Positions 8,414-17,924 of a stretch of DNA of 64,000 nucleotides are shown here, piece by piece. Position 1 is the stretch's first letter. Each line of letters starts with the position of its first letter. The position numbers were made by a program, and so were the translations under genes. The stretch spans positions 22,813-86,812 of the forward strand of contig CAYMCO010000022.1 of NCBI GenBank assembly GCA_964388955.1, written 5' to 3'. The stretch comes from CAYMCO01 sp964388955 (lineage in GTDB: Bacteria; Chloroflexota; Anaerolineae; Anaerolineales; E44-bin32). The notes below the pieces were generated by a model. That model saw only the letters and a program-made list of their open reading frames with translations. It was not told where the DNA came from and did not search any database.

Positions 8414-9550
8414 TTATTCCAGGATCCGATGGTGCACCTGCAGGCTTCGTTCCCGCAGTTCATCGAACAAGATGTCGGGGTCGATGGCCAGCTCCGGCGG
8501 CTGCACACCCCGCAAGCCCACATCCCCACGGGCGATCATCTGCGCGCCGATGCTGAGCGGCAGCGCGATGTTCTTGTAGTAGGCCGCCTTGCCGCCCCAT
8601 TCCTCTTGCGGGGGATGCTCATTCCACAGGCGGATGGTTCTAGGCGCGCCGTCTTTCACCCCGATGACGTCCACTACCAGCCCGTAACCCCACACCGGGG
8701 TCTCCTTGGTCTCGGGGAGCTGCAGCAGAATGTCGTACATCAGATCGAAGGGTGACGCCGTGGCCCCTTTAACCCGGATCGGCTCCTCCCGATAGAGGCC
8801 TGATTCCAGCATGGCATACGTCAACCGCATGGCCTTGGGGGGGAAGCAGCCGTGCACGGAGACTCTGCGGGCGCCGAGCGTCTTGGGGAACGTGCGCGTC
8901 TCCGGATGGGGGATATAGTACACGTCTTGCTCGCCGATCTGCCCGCCAAAGTCCACAGTCTTGCGCCCCTCGAAGGGGCCCACCCAGACGAACTCTCCAT
9001 CCTCATAGTAATAGCGCGTCTCGGTCTTGGGATGGAACTCCCATAGCAGCGTGGTGAGGAGCCCTGGTGCGGGCGCGGAGCAGCGGAAGGCGGCGAAGTT
9101 GATCTGCACCTCCTCCACCTCATCCAGCATTTCGGCGCCTTTGCGGCCCATGGCGTTGGTGATGCCCGGTGTTGCCCCCACGCCGGGAATGAAGATCAAG
9201 TCCTTCTCCTTGGCCGCCGCGTCAAAGTCCCATTGGGTCTCCTCAGTGGAGACGTCCAGCCCGTTCACGCCGGCCTCGACGCACGCTCGAGTCACCACCA
9301 GGTCATATTTCCACGGCAGGCCGTTCAGGACCACATCGAAGCCTCTGAAGGCACTCACCAAGCCGTCATAATCCCCGGCGTCCACTTTGAGCACGCTCAA
9401 GCGCCGGTCACCGATATCGGCGGCCAGTCTCTCCGCCGCCTCAACATCCAACTCTCCAATCACGATTTCGTCAAAATCCGAATACTGGGCGAGATCGCGT
9501 GTGGCGTGCTCGGCCACCGCGCCTGCGCCCCCCAATGATAGCACACGCAT
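8414..9550 (-). CDS. Saccharopine-dehydrogenase-like NAD(P) oxidoreductase (2)
   Basis: 378 residues with the Rossmann loop SLGGAGAVAEHATR at the N-terminus, GELDVEAAERLAADI after the second strand, and the saccharopine-dehydrogenase-type motif GVGATPGITN near residue 140. The ATG at 9550 has AAGGAG seven bases upstream; the frame's earlier GTG start overlaps that site. It is the first gene of a likely operon with the cyclodeaminase-like and aminotransferase genes. A strong promoter with an upstream palindrome lies about 60-110 bp before it. It is paralogous to 4522-5691 but clearly diverged. Confidence 0.8.
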   Translation of the reverse strand: MRVLSLGGAGAVAEHATRDLAQYSDFDEIVIGELDVEAAERLAADIGDRRLSVLKVDAGDYDGLVSAFRGFDVVLNGLPWKYDLVVTRACVEAGVNGLDVSTEETQWDFDAAAKEKDLIFIPGVGATPGITNAMGRKGAEMLDEVEEVQINFAAFRCSAPAPGLLTTLLWEFHPKTETRYYYEDGEFVWVGPFEGRKTVDFGGQIGEQDVYYIPHPETRTFPKTLGARRVSVHGCFPPKAMRLTYAMLESGLYREEPIRVKGATASPFDLMYDILLQLPETKETPVWGYGLVVDVIGVKDGAPRTIRLWNEHPPQEEWGGKAAYYKNIALPLSIGAQMIARGDVGLRGVQPPELAIDPDILFDELRERSLQVHHRILE

Positions 9551-9608
9551 TTTGGACTCCTTATTCACAGCGGGCTAGAAACGCGGAGTGTTCGAAGAAC
9601 CCGCCTCC

Positions 9609-9637
9609 ATGATATTCGCCATCCTTACCCTTGTCAA
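9609..9637 (-). promoter_or_regulatory. Promoter of the dehydrogenase-cyclodeaminase-aminotransferase operon
   Basis: On the minus strand TTGACA (9637-9632), a 17-bp spacer, then TATCAT (9614-9609). This is 6/6 and 5/6 to the sigma-70 consensus and gives a leader of about 50 nt. Confidence 0.65.
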
Positions 9638-9643
9638 GAAAGC

Positions 9644-9660
9644 GCTACGATATTCGTAGC
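9644..9660. promoter_or_regulatory. AsnC/Lrp-type operator GCTACGA-N3-TCGTAGC
   Basis: A perfect 7-bp inverted repeat around a TAT centre. On the minus strand its TACGA-N3-TCGTA core ends exactly 8 bp before the TTGACA box. The same core with the same 8-bp spacing occurs at 15560-15572. The position suggests activation from upstream of -35. Confidence 0.55.
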
Positions 9661-9692
9661 CCCATCCGGGATGTGGCCGACGGGGATCGGCT

Positions 9693-11537
9693 TCAAGCCC
9701 TTGAGGACCTCGATGGGTCGTTTGTCGGCGAGCGCGGCATGAGCGGGAGCAGGATATGGGATGGGCCCTCCCGATCATGGAAGACCTTCTGGTGGGCGAG
9801 GCGGGGCTCATCTTCCTGCCCCAAGGGGCCGGCCGTGTTCGGGTTGCGGTCGAAGCGATTGAAGTTGCTGCTCGAGATCTCGACACGCACCCGGTGGCCG
9901 GCGCGCAGCACATAGCTGGTCGCCCAGAGGTCAATCGAATACTCATGGATCTCCCCCGGTGCAATGGGGGCGGGCTCGCGGTCTGAATCCCGATAGCGCG
10001 CACGGATGATCCCCTCCTGAATCATCTGGCAGTAGCCATCCGGGAACACATCCACCAGCGCGGCGGTGAAATCGGTGTCGGGCGCGGAGGAAGCTGCGTA
10101 TAGGATGGCCGTGATCGGCCCGGTGATCTCCGTATCGGCGGCAAGCGGCTCCGATGTATAGACAAGCACATCGGGGCGATCCTGCACTGGCCCCCGATCC
10201 TTCATCCCCTTCGCCAAGTACCAGTAATCCACCCCCAGGGAGTAGGTCACAGGATGCAGAGGGTCGTAGGCATATTGATCCGGGGGTTCGACTTCGGGGG
10301 AGGTTGTGTTCAGGCGGCCGTCCCCTCCCCTCGTATTGGCGGATCCGTTGCTGTGGAAGTAGAAACGGCTCTCCTGAGCTCGCGCGAGCGGCCATTCCCT
10401 CTCAAAGCGCCATTTGTCTTCTCCGGTCACGAAGATCTCAACTGGCGGCCTTGCATCCCAGCCGTTATCCATGCCCTTCAGAAAACGATCGAAGAACAGT
10501 TCATGCCTATCGAACAGCCAGGCTGCCTCCCACTCCCCGCCCAGCCTCAGGCGCCCGATCCGATTGGTGCGCTCGGTCGAATGCTCGTGATCGATGGGCG
10601 CCATGACCAGCCATTGCTTATCCCGCGCCGCAGGATCCTGTGCGCACTCCCGCATCATTCGCCAAGCATCCAGTGTGCCGCCCGTGAAGGTGTCATACCA
10701 GCCGCCGATATGCAATATGGGGATCGAGATCTGATCGATCCGGGTGTGCAGCGAGCGTTCATCCCAGTAGGCATCCCGGTCGGGGTGGCGAATCGTCTCT
10801 CGAAAGATCTCGGTCCCCAGGCCGGCGTCATCGGCCATATCGATCAAGGGCAGGTGCCAGAAGTTCAGGCGCAGAGCGTTGCGCACCGTCTTGGTATCCT
10901 GGCGGGCCATCCACCCGCCGATGAGCTGCAGGTTGAAGGCGCCTCCCGTGTAGTTCAAGCGATAGGAATCGACGTCGATATCCATCGGCGCGATGCACTT
11001 CAAATTGGGATGCCGGCTGACGGCCGCTGCCCATTGGGTGTGCCCGTAATAGGATTCCCCCATCATGCCGATGTTGCCATCGCACCAGAGCTGGCGCGCG
11101 ATCCACTCCAGGGTGTCGTAGCCATCTTCGATTTCGTTCGCCATGGCATGGAAGTCCCCTTCCGAGGCCCATTTGCCGCGCACGTCCTGGATGACGCAGA
11201 CATACCCCTTTCTGGGCCAGAAGCGGCCGTAGGCTGGCATATAGGTATAGTATTCCCCTTTGCCGTAGGGCAGCCGGATGAGCACCACCGGGAACTCGCC
11301 TTTGACCGGCGGCTTGTATATGTCGGCATATAGGCGCACGCCATCCCGCATCAGGATGGGGACGTCCTTCTCTACGGCGTGGCGCGCGTATTGATCCGGC
11401 GTGCTGCTGGGGATCCTCATGAATGGCAGAAGCAGGTGCTTCTCCAAAAAAGACACCGGACGCAGGAACCCCCAGAGAACGTCTGCATATGCAAGACGCA
11501 GCATGCGCCTGAGGCCTGTTTCTCTCATGGAGTGCAC
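9693..11537 (-). CDS. CocE/NonD family hydrolase (1), X-Pro dipeptidyl-peptidase S15 type
   Basis: 614 residues, a full-length S15/CocE alpha/beta-hydrolase with a C-terminal jelly-roll. The nucleophile motif is GESYYG (about residue 168), the catalytic Asp lies in GGWYDTF and the His in PIDHE. QDVRGKWASEGDF and GYDTLEWIA are family hallmarks. CocE-type enzymes cleave esters or amides; the real substrate is unknown. About 86 residues near the C-terminus, from TDFTAALVDVFPDGYC to RNPNTAGP, are nearly identical in DNA to the second copy at 17925-19706, although the proteins are otherwise well diverged. The stop of the upstream amidohydrolase lies 35 bp away, so they are co-transcribed. Confidence 0.85.
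   Translation of the reverse strand: MHSMRETGLRRMLRLAYADVLWGFLRPVSFLEKHLLLPFMRIPSSTPDQYARHAVEKDVPILMRDGVRLYADIYKPPVKGEFPVVLIRLPYGKGEYYTYMPAYGRFWPRKGYVCVIQDVRGKWASEGDFHAMANEIEDGYDTLEWIARQLWCDGNIGMMGESYYGHTQWAAAVSRHPNLKCIAPMDIDVDSYRLNYTGGAFNLQLIGGWMARQDTKTVRNALRLNFWHLPLIDMADDAGLGTEIFRETIRHPDRDAYWDERSLHTRIDQISIPILHIGGWYDTFTGGTLDAWRMMRECAQDPAARDKQWLVMAPIDHEHSTERTNRIGRLRLGGEWEAAWLFDRHELFFDRFLKGMDNGWDARPPVEIFVTGEDKWRFEREWPLARAQESRFYFHSNGSANTRGGDGRLNTTSPEVEPPDQYAYDPLHPVTYSLGVDYWYLAKGMKDRGPVQDRPDVLVYTSEPLAADTEITGPITAILYAASSAPDTDFTAALVDVFPDGYCQMIQEGIIRARYRDSDREPAPIAPGEIHEYSIDLWATSYVLRAGHRVRVEISSSNFNRFDRNPNTAGPLGQEDEPRLAHQKVFHDREGPSHILLPLMPRSPTNDPSRSSRA
9823..10079. repeat. Conversion tract, copy 1 (paired with 18025-18281)
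   Basis: 257 bp that by eye differ from 18025-18281 at only five positions (9858, 10020, 10025, 10026, 10059), with a constant offset of 8202 bp. Identity stops abruptly at both ends, inside two diverged CocE genes. Confidence 0.9.
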
Positions 11538-11572
11538 CCGATCGGCGAAATCACGAGACGCCCTTTGGGACG

Positions 11573-13291
11573 CTATGGGTAGTTGCGGAACAGCCGGTCA
11601 TCGACATACACGACCCGGCCCCCGACCATGGTCATCGCCACCTGCAGATTGCGGATCTTGGTGGGACTCACCGCGTAGGGATCATCGGACAGCACCACCA
11701 GGTCCGCCAGCTTGCCTGCCTCCATCGATCCCTTATCCGCCTCCTCGAAGGCCACCTTGGCGCCGTTGATGGTGTACATGCGCAGTGCATCCTTCACGCC
11801 GACCCGCTCGTCCGCATTCTGATGGTTGATGAGCACATGCATGCCCAGGAAGGGGTCGGTGGAGAGCACGTCGGCCCAGTCGCTGCCGCAGGCGAGCAGC
11901 ACGCCGGCCTCGAGCATGGTGCGGTTGCGATGCAGGCGATTCACCCGTTCCTCGCCCAAGTAGTAGCGGTATTCATCGTAGACCAGGAAGATCGGCGACA
12001 TGACCGCGGCCACGCCCAACCGAGCCATGCGCTCAATCTGATGGTCAGTGAGCAGCTCGGCGTGCTCGATGCGGTGCCGATGATCGGGGCGCGGATGTTG
12101 GCCCAGGGCGTACTCATAGGCCCCCAGCACCTCCTCCGAGCAGCGGTCGCCACAGCAGTGAATCGCCCACTGGATGCCGGCAGCATGGACGGTCGACACC
12201 ACGCGCTTTAGATCCTCTCCCGACACATACAGAATGCCGCGGTTATCGGGCTGATCAAGGTAGGGTTGCACGACCGCGGCCGTGTTGTCCGGCGGTACGA
12301 TGTCCCCGTCGTTGAGCATCTTGGCGCCGACGCGGGCGCCGTACTTCGCGGAGAGATCTTGGACTAGGCCGATGTTCTCCCTCAGGTTGTCCTCGCTGAT
12401 GTCCGGGAAACGGCGACTGAAGAAATCGAGGACGTCGTAGTAGACGACGAAGCGTGTGGCCAGAGGCTCGGAGAGCAGGAAGCGCGTCTGGGACTCATCC
12501 GCACCCGCGACGTGCGTGGTGGTGAAGCCCACGGCAGCGGCCTCCTCGGCGAAGGCGATATCCCGCTCGCGCCTCATCTCCTCCGTCACGGGCGGCTGCA
12601 GTTCCCTGGCGAAAATCCCGCGCAGCACCGCCACCGCGCCGACGAGGGGGGGCTGGGCCTCCGTCAAGATGCCGGTGGGCTCCCCCGTCTCAGGGTCCTT
12701 CACGATCCCCCCCAGATCTTCCCCGCCTTCGGCAATCACCCGCTCCAGCAGTTTGGTGTTCACGATGGCGCCGTGGTTCAAGCCCAGCGCGACGTAGTGA
12801 TCGGGCGCGACCGCGTCGAGCTCCTGGCGAGTGGGCCAGCGCTGCTCCTTGAGATGCAGCGATCCGAAGCGCGGGCCCACGGGGTCCACTTTGTCGCACA
12901 GGATCAGCTCCCCCTCCGGCACCTGGCGCGCGTATTCGGCGAGGCGGGCCTGCAGATCCCCGATCGAGCGGCTGTACTGCACGGTGAACATCTTCTCTCC
13001 CGTGCCCATGGCGGTGTGGTCATGCGCGTTGATGAACCCGGGCAGGACCGTCCTGCCCGCCAGGTCGAGGATTTCCGTGCCGTCCCCCACCAGGGGCTCC
13101 ATCTCAGTCGAGGATCCCACACCCAGGATCCGATCGCCGCGGATGGCGATGGCCTGAGCGCGCGAATCGGCCTCGTCCATGGGGATTACGTGCGCATTCG
13201 TAACCAGCAGATCGGCCGCGTCGCCGCTGGGTGTCTCCCGTCTGCGGCCCAGCAGGAAACGGATCGAACGGTTATATGTCCCATACTGCAT
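11573..13291 (-). CDS. YtcJ-like amidohydrolase (1)
   Basis: About 572 residues of the amidohydrolase superfamily (composite beta-sandwich plus TIM barrel). LPGFINAHDHTAMG carries the first metal ligands, AIHCCGD and RIEHAE later ones, and GSDWADV the conserved Asp; the end KLADLVVLSDDP is standard. The first motif is AHDH rather than the usual AHTH. The frame opens with ATG at 13300, but the second ATG (13291) has AAAGG at a better distance and is preferred. Such proteins hydrolyse amides or cyclic amides; this one neighbours a CocE hydrolase, as does its paralog at 16225-17856. It follows the solute-binding-protein gene after a terminator-like hairpin. Confidence 0.82.
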   Translation of the reverse strand: MQYGTYNRSIRFLLGRRRETPSGDAADLLVTNAHVIPMDEADSRAQAIAIRGDRILGVGSSTEMEPLVGDGTEILDLAGRTVLPGFINAHDHTAMGTGEKMFTVQYSRSIGDLQARLAEYARQVPEGELILCDKVDPVGPRFGSLHLKEQRWPTRQELDAVAPDHYVALGLNHGAIVNTKLLERVIAEGGEDLGGIVKDPETGEPTGILTEAQPPLVGAVAVLRGIFARELQPPVTEEMRRERDIAFAEEAAAVGFTTTHVAGADESQTRFLLSEPLATRFVVYYDVLDFFSRRFPDISEDNLRENIGLVQDLSAKYGARVGAKMLNDGDIVPPDNTAAVVQPYLDQPDNRGILYVSGEDLKRVVSTVHAAGIQWAIHCCGDRCSEEVLGAYEYALGQHPRPDHRHRIEHAELLTDHQIERMARLGVAAVMSPIFLVYDEYRYYLGEERVNRLHRNRTMLEAGVLLACGSDWADVLSTDPFLGMHVLINHQNADERVGVKDALRMYTINGAKVAFEEADKGSMEAGKLADLVVLSDDPYAVSPTKIRNLQVAMTMVGGRVVYVDDRLFRNYP

Positions 13292-13391
13292 GGCGTCCAT
13301 ACCTTTCTATGGGTTCTTCCCTCTAAGTCGCAAAGCATCCGCTGCAGCGAGCTTGTTGGCCGATAGATGGCCGTTCAACGAACCGAAATAG

Positions 13392-13422
13392 AGCCGGGGC
13401 GGGCGAGTACACCCGCCCGGCT
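13392..13422 (-). terminator. Terminator-like hairpin after solute-binding protein gene
   Basis: AGCCGG...GCGGG pairs with CCCGC-CCGGCT (one bulged G) around an AC-rich loop, 15 bp past the stop at 13438. The following CTATTTCGG is only moderately U-rich. Confidence 0.55.
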
Positions 13423-13437
13423 TCTCATTCCGATTTG

Positions 13438-15171
13438 TCACTCGACGGGCGTATACCCCCAGATGCCATCCCAAGACCAAGTCATCCACCCGTTATCGGT
13501 GTCGCTGATGGCCCAGCGGTCGTTGCGGAAGGCCTCAAAGCGCTTAAGGAACGCGAGCTGGATGTATGGAACATCATCATGGATCTTCTGGACAATGTCA
13601 TGGATATATGACATTCGCTCCGCACGATCGGGCGCATATCGTTGACCATAGTACAGCTCATCCATGGCGTCGTCGCAGTAACCGGCGAAATTGGTGCCCC
13701 AATCAATCGCGTCGCAAATGAACCACTGGAGTTGAAGATCCGGATCGAAGGTGAAAGCGTACTGGGTGATCGCAAAATCGTAGTCGGATGCCCTCATCAT
13801 ATCGTTCAGAGCGGCGCTATCAACGGCCGACGGCTGGGCATCTATCCCCGCCTCCGCAAGCCACTGACTCATCGTCTCGGCGTACACCAACAGATAGGAG
13901 TTGTTCGCATCAAACAACAGCTCCAGGGAAAGCGGTTGGCCTGTGCCGTCATTCATCTCGCGCACCCCGTCGCCATCGCTATCCATATATCCGGCTTCGT
14001 CCAGAATTCGATTGGCCTCTGCGAGATCAAAACTGTATGCCCTCACATCGTCGGGCGACCACGGGCTCAACGCGTGATCGGGCCCTGCATCAAAGAAGTT
14101 CTCGGAGGCGTAGGCCCTTCCATAGAGCACGGTGTCCACAAGCTGCTGCTTGTCGATCGCATGAGCGATCGCTTGCCGCACCCGAAGGTCTTTGATGGCA
14201 GGATTCTGGTTGCCATCCTCGCTGACGTTGAACCACATGTGGTATTCCATCTCAGGCGGATTCTCGACCACGGTGATCTCGGGAATGGCCTGCAGGGGAT
14301 CCACCATATCCGGGCCCACATAGGTGACACTGTCTATCTCGCCGGCAATTATGGATTGGGTGGCCGCGTCCAAATTCGAATACGTGATGACAATGATGCG
14401 ATCCACCGGCGGCTTCCCCATGAAGTACCCTTCGTGCGCGTCGAGTATGATGTATTGTCCCTGGACCCATTCAACCAGCTTGAAGGGTCCGGTACCTATA
14501 TTCTCTGCGTTGTCAAAATCGTATACCGTCTCGGCATCGTACTGCCCCCAGATCTGGGGCGGAAGGGCGTAGACGTAGGGCAGGTTGTCCAAGAGGATGG
14601 GTTCGGCAAGCGCTTCATCCAGGGTGAGTTGTATCGTCCGATCATCGATCACCTTCGCCCCGAAGTTCTCACCCACAGCCGTCCCCAGCAACCAGGAGAG
14701 CGCCTCGTTGCCCGCCATGTAGTTCAGGCTCCAAGCGATATCGTCAGCGCCGAACGGCGTGCCATCATGGAAGGTGGCTCCACTCAAGTCCCTCAGGTGG
14801 AAGGTCCATGTGTACCCATCTTCAGATATATCCCAGCTCTCGGCCAGCCGTCCTCGCGCCCAATCCGCGCCCCAACTTCCATAATCGACGAGAGAGTCAT
14901 ACAGCACTTCCCACAACTGATATCCTGACCAGCAATAGGCGGGATTGAGACAGTCGATCATGTCGCCTTCACCCGATGTCGTGCGCAAAACCAGAGTCTC
15001 TCCCTCCGGCGCCACCGCTTCGGTGGGCTCCGCTTCTGCCGGGCTGGTCGGCAGCGGCGCCTCCGGAGCCTCCGGCTCTTCCGCTACTGGGGTCGGAGCC
15101 GGGCCACACGCCCCGGCCAGCAAAGCCATCACCAGCAACAATCCAATGAATAACCCATGTCGGGATTTCAT
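13438..15171 (-). CDS. Peptide/nickel-type ABC solute-binding lipoprotein (1)
   Basis: 577 residues, SBP_bac_5 family. A lipoprotein signal ends in LLAGAC (Cys22), then a Pro/Glu/Ala linker. Family features include the GATFHDGTPFGADDIAWSL region, GTGPFKLVEW, RVRQAIAHAIDK and YMDSDGDGVREMND. The ATG at 15171 with AGGAGG ahead is chosen over a frame extension to 15261. No permease or ATPase gene is adjacent; it may share the Dpp-type importer at 32875-43704 or act with one elsewhere. Likely ligands are oligopeptides or modified amines. A promoter with an AsnC/Lrp-type palindrome lies far upstream, giving a leader of about 345 nt. Confidence 0.87.
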   Translation of the reverse strand: MKSRHGLFIGLLLVMALLAGACGPAPTPVAEEPEAPEAPLPTSPAEAEPTEAVAPEGETLVLRTTSGEGDMIDCLNPAYCWSGYQLWEVLYDSLVDYGSWGADWARGRLAESWDISEDGYTWTFHLRDLSGATFHDGTPFGADDIAWSLNYMAGNEALSWLLGTAVGENFGAKVIDDRTIQLTLDEALAEPILLDNLPYVYALPPQIWGQYDAETVYDFDNAENIGTGPFKLVEWVQGQYIILDAHEGYFMGKPPVDRIIVITYSNLDAATQSIIAGEIDSVTYVGPDMVDPLQAIPEITVVENPPEMEYHMWFNVSEDGNQNPAIKDLRVRQAIAHAIDKQQLVDTVLYGRAYASENFFDAGPDHALSPWSPDDVRAYSFDLAEANRILDEAGYMDSDGDGVREMNDGTGQPLSLELLFDANNSYLLVYAETMSQWLAEAGIDAQPSAVDSAALNDMMRASDYDFAITQYAFTFDPDLQLQWFICDAIDWGTNFAGYCDDAMDELYYGQRYAPDRAERMSYIHDIVQKIHDDVPYIQLAFLKRFEAFRNDRWAISDTDNGWMTWSWDGIWGYTPVE

Positions 15172-15522
15172 CTCTGCTTCCTCCTGTAGCCGTTGTCCGA
15201 TGGGCAAAATGCTGCGACGTGCTGTTCCAAGGTTTCCGATGGGCCTCCTCTCTGCGTCCAAATATCGGCGCCTCCCTAACGCCCGGAATGAACTCCTGTG
15301 AGCAAACCGGCGCGGCGCAACAGTCTGCCACTTTGGATGTCTTGAGAAAGGAATCCTCTGGCAAGCATGATGTTTGTGCGCGTTATGGGATTGCCCCCGC
15401 CCGTCCAGTGTCTTCCTTCCCCATCACCCCACTGCGGGCCTGCAGCCCTAGCTGCCCAAGGAAGAAGCGAGATCCCCGAAGAGATCGGAGCAGATTAGCT
15501 GTATCTCGCAATATCAACTAAT

Positions 15523-15551
15523 AGATTATCACCAAGCGACGCCTAGGTCAA
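15523..15551 (-). promoter_or_regulatory. Promoter of the orphan solute-binding protein transcript
   Basis: On the minus strand TTGACC (15551-15546), 17 bp, then TAATCT (15528-15523); GATAAT overlaps the -10. The layout matches the promoter at 9609-9637. Confidence 0.5.
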
Positions 15552-15559
15552 TCGATTTC

Positions 15560-15572
15560 TACGAATTTCGTA
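15560..15572. promoter_or_regulatory. AsnC/Lrp-type operator TACGA-N3-TCGTA
   Basis: A perfect 5-N3-5 palindrome with an ATT centre, 8 bp upstream of the TTGACC box on the minus strand. Arms and spacing equal those at 9644-9660. Confidence 0.55.
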
Positions 15573-16224
15573 TTCAGGGTCAACAGTTGGCCAAGTTCAC
15601 GTTACGCAAGTCCCCTCCGTAATGATGACGAGGATGAATCTGATGACCATCGAAGCCCGACCACCCTGCAGGCGCACTCCGGACGTTCTCAATCGCAAGA
15701 TATGCGCACGCGGTGCCTGCCCATAGTTTATGCACGGCGGACTGCAAGCGCGAAAAAGCGAGGGGCGAGCGACATCGTGATGGAGGTTCCAGAGGGGAAT
15801 CACCCTTGAAAGATCACATTTCCGCGCTCATCGCATTTCTTATCTGCCGGCACGCGAATATGTACTCGAAGGGCGCAGCTCATCGGATTGCTCAGGGCAC
15901 TGTCCGCAGGGTCATGTCTGCCAGTCTGGGTATCGGCGTAATGGTCTGAACGCCGGTTGTGATGTCTCACTCGGGAATGACGAATCCTCTGGCTCAGGGG
16001 ATGGTAAATGGGGTCGGCTTCTGGGCTTCCTTAGGGGGACGGATCCAACGCCATTAGCGGTCTGACAACACGGGAGCCCTCCGAGCCCGATAAAGAGGTG
16101 AGGCGATCGTCCCCAGCCCCGCTACCTCGGTCCACTTCCCTCGCGTGATTCCTGGCTCAATTCGGTCCGATAGCGGAGTGACTCGATCATGACATGTGCG
16201 AGGGGAGGTGGATCGAGCTTCATC

Positions 16225-17856
16225 TCATGACGGCTCCCTGAGCTCTGCCTCGCCGACCTCCTTGCGCTGGAATGCCACTTTGCCATCTAGAATGGTCATC
16301 TCGACCTGGATCAACAGCAGGTCGTCGGGCTTCACTTCCAGTGGGTTCGAGGAGAGGACAACCAGGTCCGCCAGTTTCCCCTCTTCAATGGACCCCCGTG
16401 TGCGTTCGTGGAACCCCGAATAGGCGGAGAATGCCGTGTACACACGCAGGGCTTCCTGCACGCTGATGGCCTCCTGAGGGCAGATTCTCACGCCATCGCG
16501 GTTCTTCCTGGCGACCATGCAGTAGATGCCGAAGAAGGGATTCACCGCAAAAGGCTGCGTGCCCGCGGTGTCGGAATTCCCGGGTGGCTGGAAGCCATCA
16601 TCGATCAACGTGCGGTAGATGAACGCCCGTTCTTCAGGACCTAGCTGTGCATCGAAGTCGTCCGGTGCACCGTACATGAAAGCCGCGGTGGGCACCGGGA
16701 TCGCCCTCACCGCTCGGAGCCGCGCCAATTGGCGGGGATCGGCCCATTCATTGCCGATATGCTCGATGCGAGCCCGGTGGTTATCGTGCTGGGGATACAT
16801 GCGAAAAACCTGCTCCAGGGCTTCAATAGCCATTTCCTGGGCACCATCCCCAATGGCATGAATCCAGGGCTGCAGCCCTGCACGGGTGGCGCGGGCCAGC
16901 AGGTTAGTCAGCCCCTGATATGTACGGGTGAGCAGCCCCCACTCCGAGGGAGGGGCGGACAACCGCTCCGAAAAGAAGGCCGCCCGATCATCGCCATCCA
17001 CGAAGATCTTCACCCCTCCGACGCTCAACCAGTCATTGCCAAAGCCTGCCGACAGGCCCGTCTTCTCAAGTTCCGCCATCTGGATTAAGGGCTGGTGGCC
17101 GGGGGGCAGCGTGTACCAGATGGCGAGGCGCACCGGAAGGCGCCGCTCGCGCAGCAGCTCTTGGTAAGCGCGAATGGCGTCCACGCTGATCGGGAGTTCA
17201 TACACGGTGGTGATTCCCTGGGCGAGGAAGCTGTCGTGCAGCTCCTGGCGCAGGGCTTCCTTCAGGTCGTCAAAGCCCGCTCTGGGGACGGCCAGCAGGT
17301 CGAAGCCCTCCTCAATGACCCCTGTGGGCTCTCCAGATTCTGTTCTCCCAATGCGGCTCCCCGGCGGATCGGGGGTCTCCCGGTCGATTCCACTTGCCCT
17401 CAGCGCCTGGGAATTGGCGACGACCTTGTGCATGCTCCAGCGGATGGCCACCGGATGCTCCGGCGCGGCACGATCCAGCTCCTCCCGGGAGGGCAGGCCC
17501 TGCCCGAACGTGCCCTGCGCGACAATCCAGGTCCCTTTTGGCAGGTCTTCTGCGTGGCCTCTGATCCGTTCGACAATCTCCGCGCGGCTCAACTCGCGCA
17601 CATCTTGCCAGAAGCGCTTCGCATATGTCCCCAACTCGACGTGGGTGTGGGCATCGATGAACCCGGGCACCACTGCCCGGCCGTCCAGCTCCAGGACATC
17701 TGTCCCTTCGCCAACCCACGGGGCGATCTCGTCGTTGGATCCCACCGCCGCGATATGATTGCCCTGTATGGCCACGCTGGCGGCCATATCATCGCCGGAA
17801 TTCATGGTTATGATCTTCCCGTTGTGAAGCACAAGGTCGGCTTGCTTCGCCTTCAT
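16225..17856 (-). CDS. YtcJ-like amidohydrolase (2)
   Basis: 543 residues. PGFIDAHTHVELG gives the first metal-binding HxH, HAIGDGAQE and RIEHIGN the later His ligands, and NSDTAG the Asp; the C-terminus KLADLVVLSSNPLE is typical. The ATG at 17856 with GGGGAG upstream is preferred over an extension to 17928. It follows the second CocE hydrolase with 68 bp between, mirroring the amidohydrolase-CocE pair at 9693-13291 in reversed gene order. Members of this branch act on diverse N-acyl or cyclic amide substrates; the specific one is unknown. Confidence 0.82.
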   Translation of the reverse strand: MKAKQADLVLHNGKIITMNSGDDMAASVAIQGNHIAAVGSNDEIAPWVGEGTDVLELDGRAVVPGFIDAHTHVELGTYAKRFWQDVRELSRAEIVERIRGHAEDLPKGTWIVAQGTFGQGLPSREELDRAAPEHPVAIRWSMHKVVANSQALRASGIDRETPDPPGSRIGRTESGEPTGVIEEGFDLLAVPRAGFDDLKEALRQELHDSFLAQGITTVYELPISVDAIRAYQELLRERRLPVRLAIWYTLPPGHQPLIQMAELEKTGLSAGFGNDWLSVGGVKIFVDGDDRAAFFSERLSAPPSEWGLLTRTYQGLTNLLARATRAGLQPWIHAIGDGAQEMAIEALEQVFRMYPQHDNHRARIEHIGNEWADPRQLARLRAVRAIPVPTAAFMYGAPDDFDAQLGPEERAFIYRTLIDDGFQPPGNSDTAGTQPFAVNPFFGIYCMVARKNRDGVRICPQEAISVQEALRVYTAFSAYSGFHERTRGSIEEGKLADLVVLSSNPLEVKPDDLLLIQVEMTILDGKVAFQRKEVGEAELREPS

Positions 17857-17924
17857 GGTGCGGTCTCCCCTCGTTCGGGTCGGTAGGGAGAAACGGCGGC
17901 CTCTCTCACCGCCCCTCGCCTGGG

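Larger units (their letters stand above)
15172..16224. other. 1-kb non-coding stretch with a long leader and a promoter
   Basis: No open frame here has recognisable homology or a convincing ribosome site. The right half (15600-16224) shows nothing clear. The left half holds the promoter and operator at 15523-15572 and a long 5' leader for the solute-binding-protein gene. Base composition is lower in GC than in the flanking genes around 15500-15600. Confidence 0.5.

Noticed and set aside
15600..16224. Small open frames and possible RNA genes in the 1-kb gap
   Set aside because: No tRNA cloverleaf, no conserved RNA motif, and no supported coding frame could be recognised.
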